DNA of 64,000 nt from the NCBI RefSeq assembly GCF_015624485.1, contig NZ_CP061378.1:5890001-5954000 (forward strand). Reading direction: 5' to 3'. Position numbers and translations under genes: made by a program. Each line of letters begins with the position of its first letter. Positions within the stretch are counted from its first letter, which is position 1. Shown here in pieces: positions 42,543-51,440 of this stretch. The stretch comes from Bradyrhizobium genosp. L. GTDB lineage: Bacteria; Pseudomonadota; Alphaproteobacteria; Rhizobiales; Xanthobacteraceae. The notes beneath the pieces are model-generated. The model saw nothing but the letters and a program-made list of their open reading frames with translations, made no database searches and was not told the DNA's origin.

Positions 42543-43466
42543 TCAGGCGAGCTGGATGTCCCAGAGCCCCTCGGCGCGCAACGCGGCGACCTCGTCGCGC
42601 AACAGCTTTGCGATCAGCGTGATCGCATTCGAGCCGGGATGCTCGACCGGCGCAGCCAGCGCCAGTTCGCGCCGTGGTGCGGGCCGCGCGATCGGTGCGG
42701 TCTCGAGCCGGCCCTCCGCCACCTCGCCGCGCACCGAGGACGGCGGCAGCAGCGTATAGCCGAGCCCCTCCTCGACCAGGCTGGTCAGCACGCGGAACGA
42801 ATCCGCCTCGAGCTTGACGTCGACGGCGATCTTCTTCTTCGCGGCCGCATGCTCGATCAGCGCGCGGAGCCCGTGCGAATGGCTCGGCAGCACCAGGCGC
42901 TGGCGCAACAGCCAGCCGATATCGACCTGCTTCTTCTGCTTCAATCCGCTGCCGCGCGGGCCGACCGCGACGATCGAGTCGCGGCCGAGGCTCTGCACCG
43001 CCAGATGCAGGTCGACCGAGGGGCCGTAGATCACCGCAAGGTCCATCTCGCCGCGGTGCAACCATTCGATCAGGTGGCCACTGTAGCTCTCGACGATGCA
43101 GAGCGCGATGCCGGGATAGCGTTCCACCGTGCGCCGCGCCAGCCGCGCCGACAGCACGCAGCTCACCGTCGGAATCAGTCCCAGCACCACCCGACCGGAC
43201 GGCGCGCCGCCGGCGGACTGGATGTCGTCGCGGATCTGGTCGATCTGCCGCACGATGCCGCTGGTGCGCGCCAGCAGCAGGCGGCCGGCATCGGTCAGCA
43301 CCATGCCGCGGCCGTTGCGCGTGAACAGCTCAGTGCGCAGCTCGTGTTCCAGCAGCTTGATCTGCCGGCTCAGCGCCGGCTGCGCGACCCGCAGCGTATC
43401 GGAGGCCTTGCTCAGGCTGCCGAGTTCTGCGACGCACGCAAAGGTCCTGAGCTGGCGGAAATCCAT
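42543..43466 (-). CDS. LysR-family regulator, divergent from the acyl-CoA operon
   Basis: 307 residues from ATG 43466 (MDFRQLRTFACVAELGSLSK), with the HTH completed by ASDTLRVAQPALSRQIKLLE. A typical effector-binding domain follows (GRVVLGLIPTVSCVLSARLA; VEEGLGYTLLPPSSV). It is transcribed away from the acyl-CoA dehydrogenase gene at 43589 over a 122-bp gap that contains a T-N11-A type LysR box. It therefore probably activates the divergent operon in response to a pathway acid or CoA thioester, and represses itself. The closest general type is the CynR/GltC-like regulators. Confidence 0.87.
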   Translation of the reverse strand: MDFRQLRTFACVAELGSLSKASDTLRVAQPALSRQIKLLEHELRTELFTRNGRGMVLTDAGRLLLARTSGIVRQIDQIRDDIQSAGGAPSGRVVLGLIPTVSCVLSARLARRTVERYPGIALCIVESYSGHLIEWLHRGEMDLAVIYGPSVDLHLAVQSLGRDSIVAVGPRGSGLKQKKQVDIGWLLRQRLVLPSHSHGLRALIEHAAAKKKIAVDVKLEADSFRVLTSLVEEGLGYTLLPPSSVRGEVAEGRLETAPIARPAPRRELALAAPVEHPGSNAITLIAKLLRDEVAALRAEGLWDIQLA

Positions 43467-43497
43467 ACTTGCCAATCCTGGAAGGCAGGTTCATACG

Positions 43498-43516
43498 CTA
43501 TAACAAAACAGCATAG
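43498..43516. promoter_or_regulatory. LysR-type binding box (CTAT-N11-ATAG)
   Basis: CTAT (43498-43501) and ATAG (43513-43516) are a perfect inverted repeat with 11 bases between, the T-N11-A architecture of LysR recognition sites. It lies 32 bp upstream of the LysR start and 73 bp before the acyl-CoA dehydrogenase start, where an activator should bind. Confidence 0.65.
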
Positions 43517-43588
43517 GGAGTTTACCGGGGCCCCACAACAGCGGGCGCAGCACCCGGCATCCGCGCAACCACGCGATAAGAAGAACCA

Positions 43589-44758
43589 ATGACCGCACAC
43601 GACACCCCCATCGACGACCACACCGACATCCGCGGCGCCGTCGCAAAACTCTGCGCGCAGTTTCCCGGTGAATACTGGCGCAAGCTCGATCGCCAGATGG
43701 CCTATCCGAAGGAGTTCGTCGATGCGCTGACGGAGGCCGGCTACCTCTCGGTGCTGATCCCGGAAGAGTATGGCGGCGCGGGCCTGAAGCTGTCGGCGGC
43801 GGCGGCGATCCTGGAAGAGATCCAGCGCGCCGGCTGCAATGGCGGCGGCTGCCACGCCCAGATGTACACGATGGGCACCGTGCTGCGGCACGGCAACGAC
43901 GCGCAGAAGGCCAAATACCTGCCGAAGGTCGCGACCGGCGAGTTGCGGCTGCAGGCGTTCGGCGTCACCGAGCCGACCAGCGGCACCGATACGTCGTCGC
44001 TGAAGACCTTTGCGCGGCGCGATGGCGATCATTACGTCGTCAACGGCCAGAAGATCTGGACCAGCCGTGCCGAATATTCCGACCTGATGATCCTGTTGGC
44101 GCGCACCACGCCAAAGGACGAGGCGAAAAAGCGCACCGACGGGCTGTCGGTGTTCATCGTCGACATGCGCGAGGTCAAGGGCAAGGGTCTGGAGATCCGC
44201 CCGATCCGCACGATGATGAACCACGCCACGACCGAAGTGTTCTTCACCGACATGAAGGTGCCCGCAGAAAACCTGATCGGCGAGGAAGGCAAGGGCTTCC
44301 GCTATATCCTCTCCGGCATGAATGCCGAGCGGATCCTGATCGCCGCCGAATGCGTCGGCGATGCCAAATGGTTCATCGCGAAGGCGACCAACTACGCCAA
44401 GGAGCGCAGCGTGTTCGGCCGGCCGATCGGCCAGAATCAAGGCATCCAGTTTCCGATCGCCAAGGCTTACGCGTCGATGCGCGCGGCCGAGCTGATGGTC
44501 AAGGAAGCGACGCGCAAATACGAAGCCGGGCTCGATTGCGGCGCCGAGGCCAACATGGCCAAGATGCTGGCGGCGGACGCCTCCTGGGAAGCGGCCAATG
44601 CCTGCGTGCAGACCCATGGCGGTTTCGGCTTCGCCGAGGAGTATGACGTCGAGCGCAAGTTCCGTGAGACAAGGCTCTACCAGGTGGCGCCGATCTCGAC
44701 CAACCTGATCCTGTCGTTCGTCGCCGAGCACGTGCTCGGCATGCCCCGCTCCTACTGA
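43589..44758 (+). CDS. Acyl-CoA dehydrogenase
   Basis: 389 residues with the full ACAD fold. The FAD-binding signature is LQAFGVTEPTSGTDTSSLKT, the middle domain has YVVNGQKIWTSRAEYSDLMI, and the C-terminal helical domain contains RAAELMVKEATRKYEAGLD and the dimer/active-site segment NACVQTHGGFGFAEEYDVER. It oxidises an acyl-CoA to the enoyl-CoA, passing electrons to ETF. It opens an operon with a class III CoA-transferase (9-bp gap) and a FAS1/MaoC-type hydratase, so a route of CoA activation, dehydrogenation and hydration of a short or branched acid is likely. The chain specificity is not readable from sequence. Confidence 0.9.
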   Translation: MTAHDTPIDDHTDIRGAVAKLCAQFPGEYWRKLDRQMAYPKEFVDALTEAGYLSVLIPEEYGGAGLKLSAAAAILEEIQRAGCNGGGCHAQMYTMGTVLRHGNDAQKAKYLPKVATGELRLQAFGVTEPTSGTDTSSLKTFARRDGDHYVVNGQKIWTSRAEYSDLMILLARTTPKDEAKKRTDGLSVFIVDMREVKGKGLEIRPIRTMMNHATTEVFFTDMKVPAENLIGEEGKGFRYILSGMNAERILIAAECVGDAKWFIAKATNYAKERSVFGRPIGQNQGIQFPIAKAYASMRAAELMVKEATRKYEAGLDCGAEANMAKMLAADASWEAANACVQTHGGFGFAEEYDVERKFRETRLYQVAPISTNLILSFVAEHVLGMPRSY

Positions 44759-44767
44759 GTTTGCACC

Positions 44768-45868
44768 ATGTTGCCGCTTGAGGGATTGACCGTCATCGCC
44801 GTCGAACAGGCGGTCGCCGCGCCGTTCTGCTCGTCGCGCCTGGCCGACGCCGGCGCCCGTGTCATCAAGATCGAGCGGCCCGAAGGCGATTTCGCCCGCG
44901 GCTACGATGCCGCGGCGAAGGGTCAGAGCAGCTATTTCGTGTGGCTCAACCGCGGCAAGGATTCCGCTGTGGTCGATCTCGCCACCAAGGAAGGCCGCGC
45001 GCAGCTCGAAGAGCTGATCGCGGGCGCCGACGTGCTGTTGCAGAATCTCAAGCCGGGCTCGATGGACAGGCTCGGCTTCTCGCGCGAGCGGCTGCGCAAG
45101 GACTATCCGAAGCTGATCATGTGCACCATCACAGGCTATGGCGACACCGGCCCCTACGCCGATCGCAAGGCCTATGATCTGCTGATCCAGGCCGAGAGCG
45201 GGCTGGCCTCGATCACGGGCGGACCGGAAGGCGCCTCGCGTGTCGGCATGTCGATCGTCGACGTCGCGACCGGCGCCACCGCGCATGCCGCGATCCTGGA
45301 AGCGCTTATCGGGCGCGGCCGCACCGGGGATGGCGCCGACATCCGGATCTCGATGTTCGACGTGATGGCCGACTGGCTCACGGTGCCGCTGCTCAACGCC
45401 GAGGACGGCAAGCCGCCAAAGCGCATCGGCCTCGCCCACCCCTCGATCGCGCCCTACGGCGTGTTCCGCTCCAAGGACGGCAAGGAGATTCTGATCTCGA
45501 TCCAGAGCGAGCGCGAATGGAAGACGCTGTGCGCCAAGGTGCTCGATCAGCCCGCACTGCCCGATGACCCGCGCTTTGCCACCATGGTGGCGCGGGTGCA
45601 TAACCGCGCGCTGACCGACCAGATCGTCGGCGACGCCTTCGGCCGACTGACGCGCGAGGAATTGCTGACAAAACTTGCCGCGGCCGATATCGCCTTTGCC
45701 GAGGTCAACAGCATGGAAGACCTCGCCAGGCACCCGCATCTGCGCCGCATCGAGGTCGACACGCCGAACGGCAGGGTCAGCTATCCGGCGCCGGCCGCGA
45801 TCGTCGTCGGTGAAGACAGGCATTACGGCAAGGTGCCTGCGATCGGCGAGCGCAGCAAACGCTCTTAA
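44768..45868 (+). CDS. Class III CoA-transferase (CaiB/BaiF family)
   Basis: 366 residues: LPLEGLTVIAVEQAVAAPFC, RVIKIERPEGDFARGYDAAA, and the central FVWLNRGKDSAVVDLATKEG region. The acceptor Asp of this family is in YDLLIQAESGLASITGGPEG-like context (the DLLIQA segment); the C-terminal part has KRIGLAHPSIAPYGVFRSKD. It moves CoA between acyl groups without an acyl-enzyme-phosphate step. Position between an acyl-CoA dehydrogenase and a FAS1-like hydratase recalls the mesaconyl-CoA transferase/hydratase pairing of the 3-hydroxypropionate bicycle, a parallel and not proof. Confidence 0.9.
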   Translation: MLPLEGLTVIAVEQAVAAPFCSSRLADAGARVIKIERPEGDFARGYDAAAKGQSSYFVWLNRGKDSAVVDLATKEGRAQLEELIAGADVLLQNLKPGSMDRLGFSRERLRKDYPKLIMCTITGYGDTGPYADRKAYDLLIQAESGLASITGGPEGASRVGMSIVDVATGATAHAAILEALIGRGRTGDGADIRISMFDVMADWLTVPLLNAEDGKPPKRIGLAHPSIAPYGVFRSKDGKEILISIQSEREWKTLCAKVLDQPALPDDPRFATMVARVHNRALTDQIVGDAFGRLTREELLTKLAAADIAFAEVNSMEDLARHPHLRRIEVDTPNGRVSYPAPAAIVVGEDRHYGKVPAIGERSKRS

Positions 45869-45895
45869 GAACATCTCCTGCACGGAGCAAGACGC

Positions 45896-46750
45896 ATGAG
45901 CGACAAACTCGACCTCGATCATCTCCGCCAGTGGATCGGCAAGACCACGGAAGCCTCCGACATCGTCACCAAATATCTGGTGATGGGCCTGCGTGCGACG
46001 TTGTTCCAGGAGATCGGCGAGCCGAAGGCGGGCGACGCCGCGCCGTGGACCACGCATTGGTGCCTGGCGCAGCCGGTGTTTCCGATGTCGCAGCTCGGCC
46101 CCGATGGCCACCCGACTCGCGGCGGCTTCCTGCCGCCGGTGCCGCTGCCGCGCCGGATGTGGGCCGGCGGCGAGCTGGAATTCGTCGATAGCTTGCGGAT
46201 CGGTGACGAGGCCAAGCGCGTCTCGCGCATATCGGATGTCACGGTGAAATCGGGCTCGACCGGCACGCTGTGCTTCGTCTCGGTCAACCACGAGGTGACG
46301 ACCTCGCGCGGCATCGCGATCCGTGAGCGGCAGGACATCGTCTATCGCGAGATGACGAGCACGCAAGGCGCCGCGCCCGCCAAGGCGCCGCCGCCTCCGC
46401 CGGCCGCGCAACACCGCGAGAGCCATGTCTCGGACCCGGTGCTGCTGTTTCGTTACTCGGCGCTGACCTTCAACGGCCACCGCATCCATTACGACCGCGA
46501 CTACGTCACCAAGGTCGAGGGATACCCGGGGCTGATCTTCCATGGCCCGCTGCAGGCCGCCCTGATCGTCGAATTCGCTGCCAAGCTCAAGGGCGGCAAG
46601 GCGCCGAAGACATTCGCCTATCGAGGCGTGCAACCGCTGTTCGAAGGCAGCGAATTCTCGGTCAATGCCAACGACAAAGACGGCGGCTTGGAGCTGTGGA
46701 CCGCGAATGCCGAGGGGCAGCCGACCATGAAGGGCACTGCGAGCTGGTAG
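45896..46750 (+). CDS. FAS1-like/MaoC-type (HTD2, mesaconyl-CoA hydratase-like) dehydratase
   Basis: 284 residues with two hot-dog halves. The N-terminal half is FAS1-like ([20 protein letters not shown], then [20 protein letters not shown] and [20 protein letters not shown]). The C-terminal half is MaoC-like ([40 protein letters not shown]). The NGHRIHYD segment supplies the hydratase His and Asp. Family members hydrate enoyl-CoAs such as mesaconyl-C4-CoA. It closes the three-gene operon, 27 bp after the CoA-transferase gene. Product and chain length are inferred from context only. Confidence 0.82.
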   Translation: MSDKLDLDHLRQWIGKTTEASDIVTKYLVMGLRATLFQEIGEPKAGDAAPWTTHWCLAQPVFPMSQLGPDGHPTRGGFLPPVPLPRRMWAGGELEFVDSLRIGDEAKRVSRISDVTVKSGSTGTLCFVSVNHEVTTSRGIAIRERQDIVYREMTSTQGAAPAKAPPPPPAAQHRESHVSDPVLLFRYSALTFNGHRIHYDRDYVTKVEGYPGLIFHGPLQAALIVEFAAKLKGGKAPKTFAYRGVQPLFEGSEFSVNANDKDGGLELWTANAEGQPTMKGTASW

Positions 46751-46832
46751 GCCAAGCGCCGACGCAACAACAGCTTTCGCGAAAGCGTCGTATCCCCTAC
46801 TGTGCCGCGATCAATCCGTCAGGTCGCAGATC

Positions 46833-47885
46833 ATGAGTCGTTTCTGGAGTCCCCTCGTCCACACTTTGTCGCCCTATGTGCCCGGCGAGCAGCCGAAGCG
46901 CGATGGGCTGATCAAGCTCAACACCAACGAAAATCCCTACCCGCCGTCACCGCGCGCGCTGGCCGCGATCGCTTCCGCGACCGAGCGGCTGCGCCTCTAC
47001 CCTGACCCGCACGCGACCGCGCTGCGCGAAGCGATCGCGGCCCGCACCGGCGTGGCGCCCGACGAGGTGTTTGTCGGCAACGGCTCGGACGAGGTGCTCG
47101 CCCACACTTTCCAGGCGCTGCTGAAGCACGATGCGCCGCTGCTGTTTCCGGACATCACCTACAGCTTCTATCCGGTCTATTGCCGCCTCTACGGCGTCCA
47201 TCACGAGGTGGTGCCGCTCGACGATGCGATGCAGATCCAGCCCGCCGACTACCGGCGGCCCGGCAGCGCTATTCTGCTGTGCAATCCGAACGCGCCGACC
47301 GGCGTCGCGCTGCCGCGCGCCGCGATCGCCGCGCTCATTGCCGAACATCCCGATCGGCTCGTCATCGTCGACGAGGCCTATGTCGATTTCGGCGCCGAGA
47401 GCGCCGCGTCGCTGGTCAAGCGCCACGACAATCTGCTCGTGATCCAGACCCTCTCCAAGTCGCGCGCGCTGGCGGGCCTGCGCGTCGGCTTCGCCATCGG
47501 CCAGCGGCCGCTGATCGATGCACTGGAGCGGGTCAAGGACAGCTTCAACTCCTATCCGCTCGACGGCCTCGCACAGGCGGGCGCCGCCGCGGCCATCGCC
47601 GACGACGCATGGTTTACCGAGACGCGGGGGCGCATCATCGCGAGCCGCGAGAAGCTGACCGAGAGCCTGACCGCACTCGGCTTCGACGTGCTGCCGTCAC
47701 AGGCGAACTTCGTGTTCGCCCGCCATCCGGGCCACCGCGGCGCCGATCTCGCCGCGGGACTGCGCGAGCGCGGCGTGCTGGTGCGGCATTTCCAGAAGCC
47801 GCGGATCGCGGATTTTCTCCGCATCACGGTCGGGACCGAAGACGAGTGCAGCCAGTTGATCGCGCTGCTGCGCGAGCTGCTCTGA
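46833..47885 (+). CDS. hisC: Histidinol-phosphate aminotransferase-type enzyme (HisC family)
   Basis: 350 residues, PLP fold type I. Landmarks are [40 protein letters not shown], the pyridine-ring Asp in the [11 protein letters not shown] segment, and the Schiff-base Lys in [20 protein letters not shown]. HisC converts imidazole-acetol phosphate and glutamate to histidinol phosphate; aromatic amino-acid transamination is a common side activity. No his genes surround it. In rhizobia several HisC paralogues occur, so this could be a second copy with a catabolic or aromatic role. It lies 82 bp after the CoA operon and 26 bp before a tautomerase. Confidence 0.87.
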   Translation: MSRFWSPLVHTLSPYVPGEQPKRDGLIKLNTNENPYPPSPRALAAIASATERLRLYPDPHATALREAIAARTGVAPDEVFVGNGSDEVLAHTFQALLKHDAPLLFPDITYSFYPVYCRLYGVHHEVVPLDDAMQIQPADYRRPGSAILLCNPNAPTGVALPRAAIAALIAEHPDRLVIVDEAYVDFGAESAASLVKRHDNLLVIQTLSKSRALAGLRVGFAIGQRPLIDALERVKDSFNSYPLDGLAQAGAAAAIADDAWFTETRGRIIASREKLTESLTALGFDVLPSQANFVFARHPGHRGADLAAGLRERGVLVRHFQKPRIADFLRITVGTEDECSQLIALLRELL

Positions 47886-47911
47886 TCACGCCGTCACCAA
47901 GGAGCCCCACC

Positions 47912-48295
47912 ATGCCGTTCGTTCGCATCGACCTGAGGCGCGGCAAGTCCGCCGAATACCGCAAGACATTGGGCGAGATCGTCTACAAGGCGATGATCGA
48001 CCTGATCAACGTGCCGCTGAACGACAAATTCCAGGTCATCACCGAGCACGATCACGGCGATCTCAACCATGCCGACAGCTACATGGGCAATGATTACAGC
48101 AACGATGTCGTCTTCATCCAGATCACGCTGAACGCCGGCCGCACCGTCGAGATGAAAAAGGCGTTCTACAGGCGGATCGTGGACGACTTCCAGAGCGAGC
48201 TGCAGGGACGGCCGGACGACATCGTCATCAACCTGGTCGAGGTCGCCAAGGAAAACTGGTCGTTCGGCCACGGCATCGCCCAATACGCGACGTGA
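47912..48295 (+). CDS. Tautomerase-superfamily protein
   Basis: 127 residues with N-terminal Pro-Phe-Val-Arg after Met (MPFVRIDLRRGKSAEYRKTL). Pro1 becomes the catalytic base once Met is removed, as in 4-oxalocrotonate tautomerase and MIF-like enzymes. Later features are VIYKAMIDLINVPLNDKFQV-type helix/strand and IQITLNAGRTVEMKKAFYR. The length is that of a double-unit (about 130-residue) tautomerase. Substrate unknown. The ribosome-binding site is aaggag at 47899-47904. Confidence 0.82.
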   Translation: MPFVRIDLRRGKSAEYRKTLGEIVYKAMIDLINVPLNDKFQVITEHDHGDLNHADSYMGNDYSNDVVFIQITLNAGRTVEMKKAFYRRIVDDFQSELQGRPDDIVINLVEVAKENWSFGHGIAQYAT

Positions 48296-48403
48296 TCCTG
48301 CGCTGATTGCAAGCCGCGCCGGCGATGGCGCAGCTTGCGATCGATCCCGACAACACGCATAGTGCAGGCGGTCCGGCAACGACAACCAGCAGGGAGACGA
48401 CCA

Positions 48404-49291
48404 ATGAGGACGCTCGCAGCCGCGCTGTGCGCGCTCGCGCTGATCACGACCGGCGCACAAGCGCAGACGTTGAAGGACTTCATGGCCACCGTCATGAAGA
48501 AGTGGACCGCGCCGTTCGAGCCGTTCCAACTGGTCGGCAACATCTATTATGTCGGCACCGACGGGATCGCGGTCTACATCATCAAGACGTCGCAGGGCCT
48601 GATCCTGATGGACACTGCGATGCAGCAGTCGACCGGCATGATCAAGGACAATATCGCCAAACTCGGCTTCAAGGTCTCGGACATCAAGATCATCCTCAAC
48701 ACCCATGCGCATCTCGATCACACCGGCGGCTTTGCCCAGATCAAGCAGGAGACGGGCGCGCAGCTGATCGCGGGCGAGCGTGACAAGGCGCTGCTCGAAG
48801 GCGGCTACTATCCCGGTGACGAGAAGAACGCCGATCTCGGCTTCCCACCGGTCAAGGTCGACCGCACCGTCAAGGAAGGCGACACCGTGACGCTCGGCGA
48901 GGCGACGCTGACGGCGCACGCGACGCCGGGTCATTCGCCCGGCTGCACCAGCTGGGAAATGACCGTGAGCGACAGCGATCAGGACCGCAAGGTGCTGTTC
49001 TTCTGCTCGGGAACGGTGGCGCTGAACCGGCTGGTCGGCCATCCGACCTATCCCGGCATCGTCGACGACTACCGGTCGACCTTCGCCAAGGTGAAGGCGA
49101 TGAAGGTCGACGTGCTGCTCGGGCCGCATCCGGAAGTCTATGGCATGCAGGAGAAGCGTGCGGCGATGAAGGACGCCGCGGAAAATCCGTTCGTCAAGCC
49201 CGGCGAGAACGCGACCTATGTGTCGGCGCTCGAAGCGGATTTCGACAAGCAGCTCGCCAAGCAGACCGCGGCGCTGGACAAGCCGAACTAG
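48404..49291 (+). CDS. Subclass B3 metallo-beta-lactamase, BJP-1-like
   Basis: 295 residues from ATG 48404. The signal peptide is RTLAAALCALALITTGAQAQ. The mature sequence has the zinc motif NTHAHLDHTGGFAQI (HxHxDH), a third-zinc-ligand His in ATPGHSPGCTSWEM and the last His in LLGPHPEVYGMQ. This matches my recollection of BJP-1 of Bradyrhizobium, including FEPFQLVGNIYYVGTDGIAV and YYPGDEKN. Such enzymes hydrolyse penicillins, cephalosporins and carbapenems in the periplasm using two zinc ions. It is chromosomal, single and not flanked by mobile DNA, so intrinsic. A different physiological substrate cannot be ruled out. Confidence 0.88.
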   Translation: MRTLAAALCALALITTGAQAQTLKDFMATVMKKWTAPFEPFQLVGNIYYVGTDGIAVYIIKTSQGLILMDTAMQQSTGMIKDNIAKLGFKVSDIKIILNTHAHLDHTGGFAQIKQETGAQLIAGERDKALLEGGYYPGDEKNADLGFPPVKVDRTVKEGDTVTLGEATLTAHATPGHSPGCTSWEMTVSDSDQDRKVLFFCSGTVALNRLVGHPTYPGIVDDYRSTFAKVKAMKVDVLLGPHPEVYGMQEKRAAMKDAAENPFVKPGENATYVSALEADFDKQLAKQTAALDKPN

Positions 49292-49387
49292 CGCGCCGGT
49301 TCCGCGCTGCCGCCGTGCCGCTCGCAGCCCGTTGCGGCCGGCGCTGGAACGCATTGCATGCTCATGCGTTCCCCGCCAAACGGGAGG

Positions 49388-49585
49388 ATGCCATGCTCAG
49401 GGGATGAACAGGTCGCGGTGCTCTGCGATATCGCGCAATCCATCGCCTTCGCCGACGACATGCATGGCGAGGTCGACCGGCTCATCCGGGAAGGATATGT
49501 CGCCAAGGACGGCGACCTCTACGAGCTGACGCCCAAGGCGCAGAAGGTGTTGTCGGATCGCGGCGCAGGCCTCAACGAAGCCTGA
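49388..49585 (+). CDS. Small protein of unknown function with possible N-terminal frameshift
   Basis: 65 residues if started at ATG 49388, but that ATG is directly against the ribosome-binding site (gggagg, 49382-49387), too close for good initiation. ATG 49393 has good spacing but runs into a stop after four codons. Removing one G from the run at 49400-49403 would give MLRDEQVAVLCDIAQSIAFA in one frame, followed by EVDRLIREGYVAKDGDLYEL and TPKAQKV. Either a natural or sequencing frameshift, or real use of 49388. The end ...DRGAGLNEA looks like a conserved unknown small protein; the winged-helix-like content is only a suggestion. Confidence 0.5.
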   Translation: MPCSGDEQVAVLCDIAQSIAFADDMHGEVDRLIREGYVAKDGDLYELTPKAQKVLSDRGAGLNEA

Positions 49586-49722
49586 CATCCATCCTCCGCC
49601 CCTGCTTGACATTGCGCGGCAATCCATCGACAGGTGGATCGCTTTTCCGCGTTCGCTCTCCTGCAAATCGCGGAAGCCAAGACGCCAGCTGCCAACTCAC
49701 AGGCCATGGGGAGCCGCGCCCA

Positions 49723-51348
49723 ATGTCATCCCGCAAGCCCGCCGCAACGAACAAGACCGTCACCGTCAAGGACGCCACTTTCGGACTGTTGCGCGCGTTC
49801 GGCGTCAAAAAGGTGTTCGGCAATCCCGGCTCGACCGAACTACCGTTCCTGAGCGATTGGCCCGACGACATCGACTACGTGCTCGGCCTGCAGGAGGCCT
49901 CGGTGGTCGGCATGGCCGACGGCTATGCGCAGGCGACCCGCAACGCCGGTTTCGTCAATTTGCATTCGGGCGCCGGCGTCGGCAACGCGCTCGGCAATAT
50001 CTACACCGCGCATCGCAACCAGACGCCGCTGGTGATCACGGCCGGGCAGCAGGCGCGCTCGATCCTGCCGCTGCAGGCGTTCCTGTACGCCGAGCGCGCG
50101 TCCGAATTTCCACGTCCCTATGTGAAATACAGCGTCGAGCCGGCGCGCGCCGAAGACGTGCCAGCCGCGATCGCGCGGGCCTATTACGTCGCGATGCAGC
50201 CGCCCTGCGGACCGACCTTCGTCTCGGTGCCGATCGACGACTGGACCCATGCGACCCAGCCGATCAACGCGCGCCAGGTCAGCCGCGAGCTCGGGCCCGA
50301 TCCATCAGCAATGCAGGCGCTGGTCGCCGCGCTTGCCGACAGCAAGCACCCCGCGCTCGTCGTCGGCCCGGGCGTCGATCGTGCCGCGGCCGTCGACCTC
50401 ATGGTCAAGGTCGCCGAGAAGACCAAGGCCTCCGTCTGGGTCAGCCCATTCTCGGCGCGTTGCTCGTTTCCGGAACGCCATCCGCAATTCGCCGGCTTCC
50501 TGCATGCCTCGCCCGGCCAATTGTCGGATGCGCTGCGCGCGCATGATCTGGTCCTCGTGATCGGTGCGCCGGTGTTCACCTTCCATGTCGAAGGCCATGC
50601 CGCGATCTTCGATGGCGCGAATGCGATCTTCCAGATCACCGACGATCCGGACGCGGCCGCGGTGACGCCCGCGGGCCATAGCATCGTCGCGACCATGAAG
50701 CCGGCGCTGGCTGTTCTGCTCGACATGCTGCCGGAGACCGCGCGCGCGGCTCCTGCCGGCCGCACGCTGCCGCCGGCGCCCATCGCGGCCGATCCGATTC
50801 CGGTCGAATACGTCCTGCACACGCTCTCGGCCATGATGGGGCCGCAGGATGTGCTGGTGGAGGAAGCGCCGTCCCACCGGCCGGCGATGCAGAAGTTCAT
50901 GCCGATGCGCGGCCAGGACAGTTTCTACACCATGGCGAGCGGCGGCCTCGGCTACAGCCTGCCGGCCGCGGTCGGCATGGCGCTCGGCCGGCGCGAGGGA
51001 CGCACGGTCTGCCTGATTGGCGACGGATCCGCGATGTATTCGATCCAGGCGCTGTGGACCGCAGCCCAGCGCAAGCTGCCGCTGACGGTCGTCGTGCTCA
51101 ACAATTCCGGCTATGGCGCGATGCGCTCATTCAGCCAGGTGATGCAGGTCCGCAACGTGCCGGGCCTCGATCTGCCCGGTATCGATTTCGTCAGGATCGC
51201 CGAAGGCATGGGCTGCGACGCCACGCGGGTGACGACATCGGCCGAACTCGCGAAGGCCTACCAGCGCGGCCTGTCGCACCAGGGCACGAGCCTGATCGAG
51301 GTGATGGTGGATTCGGCGGTGCCGCTGCTCTACGCGAAGAACGGCTGA
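49723..51348 (+). CDS. Benzoylformate decarboxylase-like TPP enzyme
   Basis: 541 residues from ATG 49723. The PYR domain carries the catalytic Glu in YVLGLQEASVVGMADGYAQA and His in NLHSGAGVGNALGN; a second His lies in AGFLHASPGQL, all as in benzoylformate decarboxylase (MdlC). The PP domain has LIGDGSAMYSIQALWTAAQR with VVLNNSGYGAMRSF. The enzyme would split a 2-oxo acid such as benzoylformate to aldehyde and CO2. The neighbours (HpaB/AbfD-like enzyme, SDR) are compatible with aromatic-acid breakdown, but no mandelate genes are present. Another TPP enzyme of the same superfamily lies at 19769. Confidence 0.83.
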   Translation: MSSRKPAATNKTVTVKDATFGLLRAFGVKKVFGNPGSTELPFLSDWPDDIDYVLGLQEASVVGMADGYAQATRNAGFVNLHSGAGVGNALGNIYTAHRNQTPLVITAGQQARSILPLQAFLYAERASEFPRPYVKYSVEPARAEDVPAAIARAYYVAMQPPCGPTFVSVPIDDWTHATQPINARQVSRELGPDPSAMQALVAALADSKHPALVVGPGVDRAAAVDLMVKVAEKTKASVWVSPFSARCSFPERHPQFAGFLHASPGQLSDALRAHDLVLVIGAPVFTFHVEGHAAIFDGANAIFQITDDPDAAAVTPAGHSIVATMKPALAVLLDMLPETARAAPAGRTLPPAPIAADPIPVEYVLHTLSAMMGPQDVLVEEAPSHRPAMQKFMPMRGQDSFYTMASGGLGYSLPAAVGMALGRREGRTVCLIGDGSAMYSIQALWTAAQRKLPLTVVVLNNSGYGAMRSFSQVMQVRNVPGLDLPGIDFVRIAEGMGCDATRVTTSAELAKAYQRGLSHQGTSLIEVMVDSAVPLLYAKNG

Positions 51349-51355
51349 GGCGCGC

Positions 51356-51435
51356 AGGATGGGTGGAGCGCAGCGATACCCATCAATTTGTACCCGCGGT
51401 TAGGACGATGGGTATCGCTTCGCTCCACCCATCCT
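51356..51435. repeat. Palindromic dispersed repeat between convergent genes
   Basis: 29-bp arms (51356-51384 and 51407-51435) are complementary with one mismatch, around a 22-bp loop. This aggatgggtggagcg-type element is a dispersed repeat in Bradyrhizobium. It fills the gap between the convergent decarboxylase and HpaB/AbfD genes and could terminate both. Confidence 0.75.
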
Positions 51436-51440
51436 ACGAG

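Noticed and set aside
43412..46633. Open minus-strand frame of 1073 codons
   Set aside because: It is the antisense of the acyl-CoA dehydrogenase, CoA-transferase and hydratase genes. Its composition is His/Arg/Asp-rich as expected from GC-rich shadows, and it has no domain.
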